Shown here one piece after another: positions 17,151-26,833 of a stretch of 64,000 nucleotides of DNA. A program made the translations under genes and the position numbers. Under the pieces are notes generated by a model that saw only the letters and a list, made by a program, of their open reading frames with translations, was not told where the DNA came from and did not search any database. Source of the stretch: PMG-095 sp037200885 (GTDB lineage: Bacteria; Myxococcota_A; Polyangia; Polyangiales; Polyangiaceae); contig JBBCIN010000001.1 of the NCBI GenBank assembly GCA_037200885.1, forward strand, positions 3,348,001 to 3,412,000. Direction: 5' to 3'. The stretch's first letter is position 1. The number at the start of each line of letters is the position of its first letter.

Positions 17151-18107
17151 GTGTCGAGCCATCCCTCGCGTCGTCGCTTCATCGAGCACGCGGCGCTGGG
17201 CGTCTCCGGCATCGCCGGCCTGCTTCGAACGCTGGATGCCCACGGGCAAACCAATCTCGATCCAGGGCGACCAATCGCGGCCTGGGGCCTACAGATCGGC
17301 GACGTGATTGCTGATCGAGCCATGGTTTGGAGTCGCGCCGACCGCCCCTCGCGCTTGTTCGTCGAATGGTCCGTGGATCCCGCATTCCGCGAGCCGGTGA
17401 CGTGCGCGGGCCGTGTGCAACCGCCGTGAGCGATTACACGGCGCGCGTCGACTTGTCCCGGCTGCCGCCCGGCGCGGAAGTATTCATCCGTGTATCGTTC
17501 GAAAGCCTCGACTCGAACCGGCTGCGCAGCGAACCGCTTCACGGTCGATTTCGCACCGCGCCCGGGCTCCGCCGCAACGTTCGGTTCTTGTGGAGTGGCG
17601 ATACGGCAGGGCAGGGGTGGGGGATCGATCTCGAGTCCGGTGGCATGCGCATTTACGAATCGATGCGCAGAACCGAGCCTGACTTCTTCATTCACAGCGG
17701 CGATAACATTTATGCCGACGGTCAAAACTCATCCAACGGAGATGCTGCGCTTCGTCAAGACGAACGGCATTCGTCATCTCGTGTGGTTCACGGCGGATGT
17801 GCACTACTGCGCCGCGCACTACTACGGTCCGGCGGCCGCGCGCTTTCGCGAGTTCGAGCCCTTCTGGGAGTTCGTGGCGGGCCCCTTGCACGCGGGCGCC
17901 TTCGGTCCCAACTCGCTCGACGATACGTTCGGACCGTCGGTGGTCTTCCAGAAAGCGCCGCCTGATGGTCAGGCGAACCTGCCACCGAGCGCTGGCTTTC
18001 AATCCTTTGGCCAAGTCGACATCGACCACCACAGCAAAGACATGCTCGTATCGTTGAAAGACGCCTCGGGCGCAGAGCTATTCCAACGACTCAAGCTGCG
18101 ATCCTGA
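17151..18107 (+). pseudogene. PhoD-like alkaline phosphatase, frameshifted and internally deleted
   Basis: Three pieces of a PhoD-family metallophosphatase lie in changing frames. The first (from GTG 17151) has a Tat-like signal (SRRRFIEHAALG) and the N-terminal beta domain to FREPVT. A single missing base near 17402 shifts the frame, and the second piece runs from SDYTARVDL to the metal motif FFIHSGDNIYADG. The joint at about 17715-17745 then jumps, with a frame change, to the C-terminal block LRFVKTNGIRHLVWFTADVHY and WEFVAGPLHAG. The centre of the enzyme (about 200 residues in relatives, with further metal ligands) is absent. The product cannot be functional. The pieces were assigned by family motifs known from PhoD-like proteins. 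Confidence 0.85.
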
Positions 18108-18186
18108 GCCCTACCGCGGGCTCACGTCGCGGCTCGAATTCGCAGGCGGAGCATCGCCGAGTGCGCTATACGTCGAGCCCGATCGC

Positions 18187-19074
18187 ATGATCGAGTACGA
18201 CGCGAAGCGCTGGTTTACCATCTTGCTCCAACTGCGGGGCTCGGTGTTGCCCTCCTTGAGCGGTCGCATCGCAGCGGTCACGGCCGTCGGCGTACTCGCG
18301 GCCTGGCTCGAGAACCACGCGGAGTTTTCGTTCGCTCCTCTCGCTCACACGCTGATCGGCGTGCCGCTCGGCTTGCTCTTGGTATTTCGCACCAACGCCT
18401 CGTACGATCGATTTTGGGAGGGCCGTCGCCTGTTCGGCGCGATCGTCAATCGCTGCCGCGATCTGTCGCGGCAAGCTGCCACTTGGCTCGCCGATGACTC
18501 GCGCTTGTGCGCCGATGTTCGGAGGCTTTCGCTCGCTATGGTTGTTTTACTCAACCAACGTCTTCGCAACGAAAATGATTTGTCCGCACTCGCATCATTG
18601 CTCACCGACAGCGAGCGCGTGCGGCTCGAGCCCCTCTCGGCGCGCTCGACCGTGGTCTTGACGTGGATCACTCAGCGGCTGGCCGAGCGCGCGGCGCGCG
18701 GGCAGCTCAGTGAGCAGCGCCTCCAGCAGATGGACCTCGGCCTGAGCGGCCTGATCGACGCGTTGGGCGGCGCCGAGCGCATCATGAAGACGCCGGTGCC
18801 GTTTGCCTACGCCCACCACATCAAGCTCTTCGTCCTGCTCTTCTGTCTGACGGTGCCCTTCGCCATGTCGAGCACGATGCATTGGCTCACCCCCGTGGGT
18901 GCGGCGCTGCTCGCCTTCGGCTTGTTCGGCATCGACGAGATTGGCGTCGAAATCGAGGAGCCCTTCGGCTACGACCCGAACGATCTGCCGCTCGACCAGA
19001 TCTGCGCAGCCATCGAGCGGGACACGGCCGAGATTTTGTTGCAGGCACGAGCCGGGATCCCAGCCTCGGACTAG
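18187..19074 (+). CDS. Bestrophin-like anion channel family protein
   Basis: 295 residues. The bestrophin/RFP-TM pattern is clear: GVPLGLLLVFRTNASYDRFWEGRRLFGAIVNRCRDL in the N-terminal half, the pore-region PVPFAYAHHIKLF, and the C-terminal IEEPFGYDPNDLPLDQIC. Four hydrophobic segments are visible. Bacterial bestrophins form pentameric channels in the inner membrane; some conduct cations rather than chloride. The ATG start lies after an undistinguished leader. The gene stands between the decayed PhoD gene and a DUF3455 lipoprotein with no obvious operon partner. Confidence 0.9.
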   Translation: MIEYDAKRWFTILLQLRGSVLPSLSGRIAAVTAVGVLAAWLENHAEFSFAPLAHTLIGVPLGLLLVFRTNASYDRFWEGRRLFGAIVNRCRDLSRQAATWLADDSRLCADVRRLSLAMVVLLNQRLRNENDLSALASLLTDSERVRLEPLSARSTVVLTWITQRLAERAARGQLSEQRLQQMDLGLSGLIDALGGAERIMKTPVPFAYAHHIKLFVLLFCLTVPFAMSSTMHWLTPVGAALLAFGLFGIDEIGVEIEEPFGYDPNDLPLDQICAAIERDTAEILLQARAGIPASD

Positions 19075-19134
19075 CGGCGATCAGTTCCGCGATGTTAGCC
19101 TTCGTGCCGTCTTTCAACGCGCACCCGGAGTCCC

Positions 19135-19794
19135 ATGATTCGTTCACGCTGTTGCCTCTTCCTCTTGCTCGCCAGTGCAGGTTGCCAATCGCCGCAGGTC
19201 GACCCGCCAGTGGCGAGTCCGAGCCCGAGCCCCGCGCCGCCCCCCAGCGCCGAAGTGGCGCCGCCCGCGCCGAGCGCGCTCGCGCTCGCGCCCGCGACCA
19301 ACGCACCGGCTGCGTCCGAATTCCCGAAGACTCCTCCGGAGCTGCAAGTGCCCACCAATTCCAGCCTCGTGCTCAAGGCGCGGGGCAAGGGCGTTCAGAT
19401 CTACGAGTGCGCGAGCAAGCCCGAAGACGCCCAGTCGTTCAGCTGGAAGCTCAAGGCTCCGGAAGCCGATCTGTTCGACGACCGCGGACAGAAGGTCGCG
19501 CACCATTTCACGGGGCCGACTTGGCAAGCGACCGACGGCAGCAGCGCGCTCGGCAGCGTGAAGGCAAAGGTGGACGCGCCCGATCCCCAAGCGGTGCCTT
19601 GGCTGCTTCTGACCGCAGTGGGCAAGGGTCCGGGCTTGCTCGCTCGGGTGATGCACGTGCAGCGGCTGGACACGAGCGGCGGCAAGCCACCTGCATCCGG
19701 CTGTGATGCGGCGGGAGCGAAGGCAAAGGCCGAGACCCGCGTGCCCTACGAAGCGACGTATTATTTCTATTCGCTCACGCCTGGCTCCAAGTAG
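19135..19794 (+). CDS. DUF3455 domain lipoprotein
   Basis: 219 residues. The lipobox LLLASAGC-QS is followed by a Pro/Ser/Ala-rich tether to about residue 70. The DUF3455 domain then shows GVQIYECASK, FSWKLKAPEADLFDDRG, HFTGPTWQATDGSS, PWLLLTAV, the VQRLDTSGGKPPASGCD block and VPYEATYYFYS. DUF3455 proteins are extracytoplasmic and of unknown function, widespread in proteobacteria, actinobacteria and fungi. The tether here is Pro-rich rather than Gly-rich, unlike most lipoproteins in this window. The gene begins 60 bases after the bestrophin gene and may share its transcript. Confidence 0.85.
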   Translation: MIRSRCCLFLLLASAGCQSPQVDPPVASPSPSPAPPPSAEVAPPAPSALALAPATNAPAASEFPKTPPELQVPTNSSLVLKARGKGVQIYECASKPEDAQSFSWKLKAPEADLFDDRGQKVAHHFTGPTWQATDGSSALGSVKAKVDAPDPQAVPWLLLTAVGKGPGLLARVMHVQRLDTSGGKPPASGCDAAGAKAKAETRVPYEATYYFYSLTPGSK

Positions 19795-19862
19795 CCGAGC
19801 CTCGACGCGCCTGCTCGAAGCTTTCGGGCGTTCAGTCTTCTCGCTGTTGCTGCGCGCCGCCT

Positions 19863-21849
19863 TCAGATGATGCGGTCGCTGCCGCCGTCGATCGGCACTT
19901 GCGCGCCGGTGGTTTTCGCGAACAGCGGGCCCGCCATGGCCGCGACCAGCTCAGCCACGTCTTTCGATTTCACTTCGACTTTGAGTAGGTTGTTGCGCTT
20001 GTATTCGTCCACGCTCATCCCGTAGTGCTGCGCGCGGGCCCGGAGGATCTCCGGCGTCCAGAGCGCGGTGTCCATGACCGCGTGCGGGTGCGCCAGGTTG
20101 ACGCGTACGCCGTGGGGGCCGAGCTCCAACGCGGCCACGCGCGCGAGCTGAGTCATGGCCGCCTTGGACGCCGAGTAAGCGGCTGCACCGGGACCCGGCG
20201 CGGCGACGTTCTTGGAAGCAACCACCACGATGGTTGGGTCGAGCCCGAGCTTCAAGTACGGCGCGGCCGCGCGGAACAAGTACATCTGGCTCGTGAGATT
20301 GATGTCGAGCGTTCTCTGCCAAGTGTCGTCGTCCAGCGCATCGATGTTGGCGCTGGCCGGGAAAATGCCCGCGTTGGCCACGACGATGTCGAGCCCACCG
20401 AAGCGACGCACGCTCGCCGCTACCGCCGCGTCGACGGCCGCACGCTCGGTCAGATTGGCGACGAGGCCCAGCACGTCGGTGCCCTTCCAGTTGCTCTCGA
20501 CCGCGGCGTTCAGGTCGATGGCAACGACGGCGGCGCCTTGAGCTCGGAGCGCATCGACACAAGCCTTGCCGATGCCGCCTGCGGCGCCAGTAACCAGCGC
20601 AATTTTGCCTTCCAGCGGCAGGCGCGTCCCTGACTTCTTGATCTTGGCCTGCTCCAGCTCCCAGTACTCGACGTCGAAGATGTCGCGCTCGGGCAGAGCT
20701 TGCCAGCCGCCGAGCGTCTCCGCCCAGCCTTGGGCTCGCATCGTGTGGCGCACGATGTCGGCGACGACGCCCGCGCGCTTCGCGCTCGCGCCGAAGGAAA
20801 CTACGCCGTGCCCGGGCCAAACCACCCATTTGGGCGCCGGGTCGAGCGCGACCAGACCCGCCGTCGCGTTGCGCTGGAAGTACTCGAGGTAGGCGTCGGC
20901 ATAACCAGCCACTGACTGAGCTACGTCTTCCGCGAGCAGCATGGGCGTGCGCTTGGTGTGGATCACGTGGTCGGGGGGTGAGCGGTCCGCGCCCCGAAAT
21001 ATCGGCCACGCGCGGCAGGTTGGCGTAAGCGAGCGCGTTCGTGGAGCCATCGAGCAGTGCCACCATGGCGACCCCTGCCTTGAGCGAGACTTCTTTGCGC
21101 AGCGTCGCGAGCCGTTGCAGGGTCGCGGCGGCTTCCGGTTGCCCGGCCGCCGCGGCGGGTTCGGGCTTGAGCGCGCCCTTTTTGCTCAAGCAGTCCTCGG
21201 CTGCCGTCACGAGTCGGATCATCCGCTCGTAGCTCTCGCGCCCGTCGTTGGCGAACGAGAAAATACCGTGATGTTGCAGCACCATTCCGTCGTACTTCGA
21301 CCAATCCGTGTCGCGCGTTAGCTCGTACACCAAACGTGCCAGCGCGAAGCCCGGCATGACATAGGGGATGTACAGCACGCGGCCACCCAGGACGCTCTTG
21401 ATGGTCTCCTCACCACCGGGCGTGTTGGTGATCGCCACGACCGCATCCGAATGCGTGTGGTCGACGAAATCGAACGGGATCAACGCATGCAAGATGGCTT
21501 CGACGGAGGGCGTGGGCGCGTTCGGATCGGTCATGGCGGCCTTTTGTACCCGCACCATGTCCGTGTCGCTCAGCTGCTCGAGCGCCGCTAGCTTCAACAA
21601 GGTATCCATCCGCACCGGCGCGAAGCCCTTGGCTTCGATGGTGGCTAGATCCCAGCCGCTGCCTTTCACGTACAAGAGGTGCTCCGACTCTCCGAATAGG
21701 TTCGACTCACGCACTTTCACGGAGGTGTTGCCGCCGCCATGGAGCACGAGCGCAGGCTCACGCCCGAGCAGGCGTGAGGTGTAGACCCTGAGCGCCAATG
21801 GATTGATTGCGCGCTCGGCAGCTTCCTGTTCGTTCCAGAGGCTCTTCAT
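19863..21849 (-). pseudogene. Class II aldolase / SDR fusion, single-base frameshift
   Basis: Encodes about 661 residues when one frameshift is repaired. The N-terminal 400 residues are a class II aldolase (RhaD/AraD type) with metal-binding VDHTHSDAV and LQHHGIF and the opening LVLHGGGNTSVKV. The C-terminal 250 are an SDR with VTGAAGGIGKA, ANAGIFPAS, AYSASKAA and the VPIDGG end. This is the 'bifunctional aldolase/short-chain dehydrogenase' family often named for rhamnulose-1-phosphate. Here mtnK and mtnA lie directly upstream, so methylthioribulose- or deoxyribulose-1-phosphate is a better substrate guess, giving DHAP plus an aldehyde that the SDR would oxidise or reduce. The frame breaks in a run of six G at 20973-20978; removing one base restores ADISGRGPLTP-DHVIHTKRTP. 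ATG 21849 has AGGAAGGG upstream. Confidence 0.87.
20973..20978 (+). other. G6 run at the aldolase/SDR frameshift
   Basis: Six consecutive G on the plus strand mark the exact place where the two halves of the fusion gene change frame. One base too many explains the break. It could be slippage in the cell or a homopolymer error in the assembly. Confidence 0.8.
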
Positions 21850-21905
21850 CGTGGACCCTTCCTAGCACTACTTAGAGCCGGTCCTAAACGTTCAAGTGAC
21901 GGCCG

Positions 21906-22859
21906 TTAGAGCATGCCGTCGTCCAGCACGATGCCCGTGATCAGCTCGCGGGGGGTGACGTCGAAGGCGGGGTTGTACACGCGGCTCGTGGCGGGGCTCT
22001 TGCCGGCGCGCACTTCGTCGGCGGCGCGCTGTTCGATGGGGATGTCGCGGCCCGAGGCGCAGCCGGCGTCGAAGGTAGTGCGGGGGGCCACGACATAGAA
22101 GGGTATGTGATGAAAGTGCGCGAGCACTGCGACGCCGTAGGTGCCGATCTTGTTGGCGACGTCACCGTTTCTGGCGATACGGTCGGCGCCCACGAAGACC
22201 TTTTGGATCCTTTTCTGGGCCATCAAGCTAGCGGCCATGTTGTCGCAGATGAGCGTGTGGTCGATGCCGAGCTGACCCAGCTCCCAAGCCGTGATCCGCG
22301 CGCCCTGCAGTAGCGGGCGTGTTTCGTCCACGAACACGTGCAGCTTTTTGCCCTGCTCGTGCGCGCGCCGCACGACGCCGAGCGCGGTACCGATCCCGCC
22401 GGCAACCAAGCCGCCCGCGTTGCAATGCGTGAGGATGGAATCCCCGTCGGCGATGAGCTGCGCGCCGCGCTCGGCCATGGCTTCGCACATGGCCACGTCT
22501 TCTTCGAAGATGGCTTCAGCCGCGCGGATGACGTTTTCGGGCGTGAGCTCAGGCAGGGCCAGGACCCGGTCGATCGCGGCCATCAGATTTACCGCGGTGG
22601 GACGCGCGCCGCGCAAGCGGGTAGCGACGGCGCGCAACTCGTCCACGCCGGCCCCGCGCCGGGCGTGGTGCGCTACCGCCAGAGCCGCCGCGATGCCGAT
22701 CAGCGGGGCTCCGCGCACCGCGAGGCCTCGAATCAGCTCCACCATGTGCTCGGGATCGGCACAAGTGACCCAGCGTTCTTCGTGAGGCAAGAGACGCTGA
22801 TCGAGCACGTACAGCCCGTCAGCGTTGGATTTCAGTGCCAGTGAGGTGAGGGTCTTCAT
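21906..22859 (-). CDS. mtnA: S-methyl-5-thioribose-1-phosphate isomerase
   Basis: 317 residues. It converts 5-methylthioribose-1-phosphate to the ribulose form; 5-deoxyribose-1-phosphate is also used by some members. Family motifs are intact: VRGAPLIGIAAA, the catalytic Cys block THCNAGGL, VDETRPLLQGAR, the catalytic Asp in FVGADRIARNGDVANKIGTY, and the substrate-binding PFYVVAP. The start ATG overlaps the mtnK stop (ATGA), and the aldolase/SDR gene follows 56 bases downstream. No dehydratase/enolase genes of the full methionine salvage pathway are present, which points to the aldolase (DHAP-shunt) route. Confidence 0.94.
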   Translation of the reverse strand: MKTLTSLALKSNADGLYVLDQRLLPHEERWVTCADPEHMVELIRGLAVRGAPLIGIAAALAVAHHARRGAGVDELRAVATRLRGARPTAVNLMAAIDRVLALPELTPENVIRAAEAIFEEDVAMCEAMAERGAQLIADGDSILTHCNAGGLVAGGIGTALGVVRRAHEQGKKLHVFVDETRPLLQGARITAWELGQLGIDHTLICDNMAASLMAQKRIQKVFVGADRIARNGDVANKIGTYGVAVLAHFHHIPFYVVAPRTTFDAGCASGRDIPIEQRAADEVRAGKSPATSRVYNPAFDVTPRELITGIVLDDGML

Positions 22860-24106
22860 GCCGAGATCCGATTGCGCTTTGCGCGAACCATCTCGAGGAT
22901 TTGCGAGATGTTGCGGTACCTGCCGTGGTTTAGCAGCAGCTCTCGAGCGGCGTACAGGGCGCGCGCTTCCGACAGCGCTCGCGCCCTCGGTTCGGCGATT
23001 TCGGCCATATCGGCCACGTGTGCCAGACCCAGAATGCGGCGAATCATTTCACTCGCCGCAAACCCGAGCGAGTCGTCGAACAACCGTGCCAGGTAGTTCG
23101 CGCGCACGCGATGGATGACTTCGGTGCGCGTGTCAGGCGTCAAGAGCCGAGCCGGCAAGTAGTCGCCGTCCAGATGCGTGTCCCATAGGGCCGAGAATTT
23201 ACGCTCGAACTCGCTCCAGATCTGCTCGACTTGTCGTAGCAGCCAGTCTTCATACTCCAGCGGGTTACAGTCGAGCCCCGCCTGGCTGTAGTAGGCGAGG
23301 AAGAAATTGGCCAGGAGTAGCCCCACGTCGAAACCCATCGGGCCGTAGAACGCGAACTCGGGGTCGATGACCTTCGTCTCCTGCTGGTTGACCATGATCG
23401 AGCCGGTGTGCAAATCCCCGTGGATCAGCGCTTCGGTGCAGGTCAGAAACTTCGCCTTCAGTTCGGTGATCGCGACCTTCAGCTCTGGGTCCACTGCGAA
23501 GCCATTGGCCAGCGCGTCGAGCTCCGGCGTCGTCCAGCGGTTCTGGTCCGCTACGCGGTACGGATCGGTGAAGATGAGATCCTCGGTGATCTTGCACAAA
23601 TCGGTGTTTTCGCTGAAGAGCTGCATCTGCTCTTTCTTCTGCCCTGCGGATAGAAAAAGGTCCGAAGTGAAGAACAGCGTTTTGGCCATGTAGTCGCTGA
23701 TGTGGTCGGCGAATTTGGGATAGCGGATGCCGCGCATCACCCCCTTGCGAAGAATGATGTGGTCACCGAGAAACTCCATCACCATGGAGGCGGACGCTTC
23801 GTCGAAGGCGAACACTCGAGGCAGGTGTTCGGGCGCGAAGCGCGCGTGCGACTCCAGCGCTTTGCGTTCGAAAAAATTGCGCCGCAGGCTGAGCGGCCAG
23901 CTTTCGCCCACGCAGCGCAAATACGGCACGGCCTGTTTGATCAACACCTGACCCCTCGGCCCGGTCAGGCGGAAGATCATGTTGACGTTGCCGTCACCGA
24001 TCTCGTCGATGGTCCAGGCGTCGGGCGCTCCGCCGATCTCTCGGCGGATGAGGGCAACGTTGTCCGGACTGAGCGAAGCCAAGGCCGCGAGCGCGATTGA
24101 GGACAC
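22856..24106 (-). CDS. mtnK: S-methyl-5-thioribose kinase
   Basis: About 416 residues of the APH-like kinase fold. It phosphorylates methylthioribose (or 5-deoxyribose) at the anomeric OH with ATP. Motifs: the glycine-rich IGDGNVNMIFRL, the ATP-binding Lys in VLIKQAVPYLR, catalytic HGDLHTGSIMVN, and the metal-binding IDPEFAFYGPMGFDVG. All match MtnK. GTG 24106 begins just before the conserved domain, but no ribosome binding site is visible; the frame is open up to 24202, so the start is uncertain. First gene of the mtnK-mtnA-aldolase/SDR operon, with an ATGA overlap into mtnA. Confidence 0.92.
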   Translation of the reverse strand: MSSIALAALASLSPDNVALIRREIGGAPDAWTIDEIGDGNVNMIFRLTGPRGQVLIKQAVPYLRCVGESWPLSLRRNFFERKALESHARFAPEHLPRVFAFDEASASMVMEFLGDHIILRKGVMRGIRYPKFADHISDYMAKTLFFTSDLFLSAGQKKEQMQLFSENTDLCKITEDLIFTDPYRVADQNRWTTPELDALANGFAVDPELKVAITELKAKFLTCTEALIHGDLHTGSIMVNQQETKVIDPEFAFYGPMGFDVGLLLANFFLAYYSQAGLDCNPLEYEDWLLRQVEQIWSEFERKFSALWDTHLDGDYLPARLLTPDTRTEVIHRVRANYLARLFDDSLGFAASEMIRRILGLAHVADMAEIAEPRARALSEARALYAARELLLNHGRYRNISQILEMVRAKRNRISA

Positions 24107-24220
24107 GCCCGAATCAGAGCATGCCCCCCAGCGAAATGTCGAGCCGTGATGGCAGCTAGCCGTTCCGAGCTCTGGAATTATCGCGTCGCAGTGGGCGCAC
24201 ACGCGCGCCCTGAATCGGGA

Positions 24221-25123
24221 TCAAGGATGCGCGGCGTAGTAGGCGCCGTACACCGCGGCGATGCTTTGTGCGCCGGCTGTCGTGTACTGCGGCTTGTCGG
24301 TCAGAAAATCCGCGCAGCTCGGGACGTAAGTCGGTGGCGGGGCGCTTACCAATCCGACAAACATCGGATCACTAGCGACCGCGGCGATGGCCTGGTCTTC
24401 AGCGTCTGGGATCGACTGCTCGTTGCTCGTCGCGGAACTGCATGCCGTGGCGCTGTTGTCCGGCGCTCGGATCAACGTCACTAGTTCGATTCGCGCCACC
24501 GTCGGGTACTTTGCCTCGATGTTGTCGACGATGCTCGTCAGATCGGTTTGATACGTGGATTCCGCGGGGTAGGGCGGCGCGAACGTTACGACGAAAATCA
24601 CGCGATCGGGCGTCATCGAACCAACCGCGCATGCGTGGTCCATGTCGAACGGCGTGTTCCATGCCGCGTCGCTGGGGTCAGCCCACGCGTCGAGGTAGTG
24701 ATGAGCGACCCAATACGACTCCCAATGAGTTGGATCGATGCCAGCGTAGTTCAGGAAGCCGGCCTCGAACCACTGCTGAGTGGTGGAATTGCCGATCAAT
24801 AGATTGCAAGTAAAGGCTCCGCCGTTCCCGGAGCCAGCCGCTCCATCGCCCCCTGCGCCGCTGACGCTGCCACCAGCGCTGCCGGACGTCCCGCCGCTGC
24901 CGGCAATCGGCTTGGCGCCGCCCGTGCTGGTGGCCTCACCGGCGCTAGAACTCGAGCCGCCGATGCTGCGGCCCCCCTGCGCGGGGGTAGCCCCTGCACT
25001 GCCGCCGCTCTCGTTTTCACCGGACGAAGAGGCCGTTCCGTTGCCGCACGCGACGATTCCGAATGCGAGCACCGCGCCGAGCGCGGCCCGATGTTCAAGC
25101 TGTTTCAACCAACGTCTCTTCAT
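24221..25123 (-). CDS. Tethered lipoprotein, degenerate SGNH-hydrolase-like
   Basis: 300 residues. The signal ends at lipobox AFGIVAC-GN, followed by a Ser/Gly/Ala tether to about residue 95. The domain that follows starts with LLIGNSTTQQWFEAG and ends with DKPQYTTAGAQSIAAVYGAYY. This placement recalls SGNH/GDSL hydrolases (GDS block first, DxxH block last), but the first Asp is Asn and the last His position is Gln. It may be a non-catalytic relative, or the likeness may be accidental. ATG 25123 has CGGAG at six bases and gives a normal signal peptide; upstream ATGs at 25156 and 25213 are less suited. No function is assigned. Confidence 0.65.
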   Translation of the reverse strand: MKRRWLKQLEHRAALGAVLAFGIVACGNGTASSSGENESGGSAGATPAQGGRSIGGSSSSAGEATSTGGAKPIAGSGGTSGSAGGSVSGAGGDGAAGSGNGGAFTCNLLIGNSTTQQWFEAGFLNYAGIDPTHWESYWVAHHYLDAWADPSDAAWNTPFDMDHACAVGSMTPDRVIFVVTFAPPYPAESTYQTDLTSIVDNIEAKYPTVARIELVTLIRAPDNSATACSSATSNEQSIPDAEDQAIAAVASDPMFVGLVSAPPPTYVPSCADFLTDKPQYTTAGAQSIAAVYGAYYAAHP

Positions 25124-25314
25124 CCGGTCTCCGAGGGGTTTGCTCAATGCTTGCATAATCGGAGGCGAACGCTCGACTGGGCTCGGACCGAATGACTCGT
25201 GCTCGTTCCTCACATGGTGCGACTTCGCCGTTTCCGAGCTTGCAAGAAGATTAAAGCGGTTGCCTCGAGGCAGCCTCGCACTACTCTGGATGAGCCCGCT
25301 GCGACGGCCGGGCC

Positions 25315-26706
25315 TTGGCGCCGCTCACGGAGAAGTCTCTGAAAGCTTTCCTTCCTCTGGTACTCGCGTTCGCTGCTTCGGTCTTCGGCTGCCAATCGTC
25401 GGGCAGTGACCCCAGCGTTGCCTCGGTCGCGGGCAATACGGCGTCCGCGGGCAGTACCGCCAATGGCGGTTCAAGTGGCTCGACGGCGGCGCTCAGCGGT
25501 GGCGCAGGGAGCACCTCGCTCGCTGGAGCCGGATCCGGCGCGGGCGGCTCGGACCCGGTCGGACTGGGCGGTTCCGGGGGCAGCTTGCCTGTCTACACTG
25601 GGCCCGGCTTCGCGCCGACCAACGTCACGAAGGCTGACGCTCAGGCGGCCTACGATGCCTGGAAGGCAGCCAATCTAGAAGACTGCTCGGGTGGCGTGTC
25701 GCGCGTGCGATGGGAGAACGATAAGCTCGATGCCACGGTGTCCGAAGGGGTTGGCTACGGGGCGTTGTTGACCGTCACCTTTGGCGACCGCTCCGCCTTC
25801 GATGGCCTCGTCGCCTATGCCAAGCAAATGCAGGATGCGAACGGCTTGATGAATTGGTTGCGCTACGGCTGCGACGCCCATCGCGAAACCAAGGACAGCT
25901 CGTCCCCCGACAATGCAGCGGCGGATGCCGATCTGGATTTGGCGATGGCGCTGCTCATGGCGCAATGCAAGTGGGGCGATGCAAAATACGGCGACCAGGC
26001 CACGCAATTGATCAACGCCATCCGGAAGAACATGTTCATGGACTATAACGGCCTGCATGTGCTGAAGCCGGGCGACTCCACCTGGTTCAGTGGGCTCGGC
26101 GCGGGTTGCATCAACTACTCTTACCTGGCGCCCGCTTACTTCCGTGCGTTTGCCAAGCAGGTGTCTGCGGACGCGGATTTTTGGAACAAGGCCGCGGACG
26201 ACAGCTACGAGCTGCTCGGCAAAGCGACGAATTCAGTCACGGGGCTGGTTCGAAATTGGGGCTCGGTCGACGGTGGTTCGGCGACTGGTGACTGCTTCAA
26301 CGCATACAAGCGAGCGGATTCCTTTGGCGCCGACGCCGCGCGTACGCCGTGGCGCATTGCGACGGATTACTTGTGGTACACGACGCCGAAAGCAAAAGCT
26401 TGGAGCGATAAGCTGGCTCAATGGGTGAAGGGCCAGGACGTCACGAAACTAGTCGAGTGGTACAACTTGGACGGCACGCCCGATATGGTGGCAGCGTCGT
26501 GGGACTCGCATACGGCCATCGACATCGGCCCCTTCGCCGTGGGGGCGATGACCTTCGAGCAAGCGACCGTCAATAGCCTCGCCGGTGAGTTGCTCGCTAT
26601 CCCCGTGACGGATGGGAGTCACGACGCCAGCTACTTTCCGCGCATGCTCAAGGCCCTCAGCTTAGTCACGCTGACCGGCCAGTTCACCCAGTGCGGCGGT
26701 CAGTAG
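25315..26706 (+). CDS. GH8 glycoside hydrolase lipoprotein
   Basis: 463 residues. The lipobox SVFGC-QS at residue 26 precedes a Gly/Ser/Ala tether to about residue 90 and an (alpha/alpha)6 domain of family GH8 (endoglucanase, licheninase, chitosanase or reducing-end xylanase). The general acid Glu144 in VSEGVGYG and the Asp cluster 204/206/208 in AADADLDLAMA are present, as is the FGADAARTPWRIATDYLWY block. Length and motif order are normal, so it should be active on the outer surface against beta-1,4 glycans. The start is uncertain: TTG 25315 opens the frame, and a CTG at 25339 follows GGAG at better spacing. Confidence 0.9.
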   Translation: MAPLTEKSLKAFLPLVLAFAASVFGCQSSGSDPSVASVAGNTASAGSTANGGSSGSTAALSGGAGSTSLAGAGSGAGGSDPVGLGGSGGSLPVYTGPGFAPTNVTKADAQAAYDAWKAANLEDCSGGVSRVRWENDKLDATVSEGVGYGALLTVTFGDRSAFDGLVAYAKQMQDANGLMNWLRYGCDAHRETKDSSSPDNAAADADLDLAMALLMAQCKWGDAKYGDQATQLINAIRKNMFMDYNGLHVLKPGDSTWFSGLGAGCINYSYLAPAYFRAFAKQVSADADFWNKAADDSYELLGKATNSVTGLVRNWGSVDGGSATGDCFNAYKRADSFGADAARTPWRIATDYLWYTTPKAKAWSDKLAQWVKGQDVTKLVEWYNLDGTPDMVAASWDSHTAIDIGPFAVGAMTFEQATVNSLAGELLAIPVTDGSHDASYFPRMLKALSLVTLTGQFTQCGGQ

Positions 26707-26833
26707 GCCGCGAGCCACCCCAGCCGACGGCTGCCCGCACGACTTTCTTGTCTGCCCCTGTCGATCTGTCCGTGGCTCGTCCGCCATACAGGCGAGGACA
26801 TGGCGTCCTCGAACAGTTGATTGGGAGACCGCT

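Noticed and set aside
19863..21849. Annotation as a rhamnose catabolism gene
   Set aside because: No rhamnose isomerase, kinase or transporter gene is nearby, and mtnA/mtnK are directly upstream.
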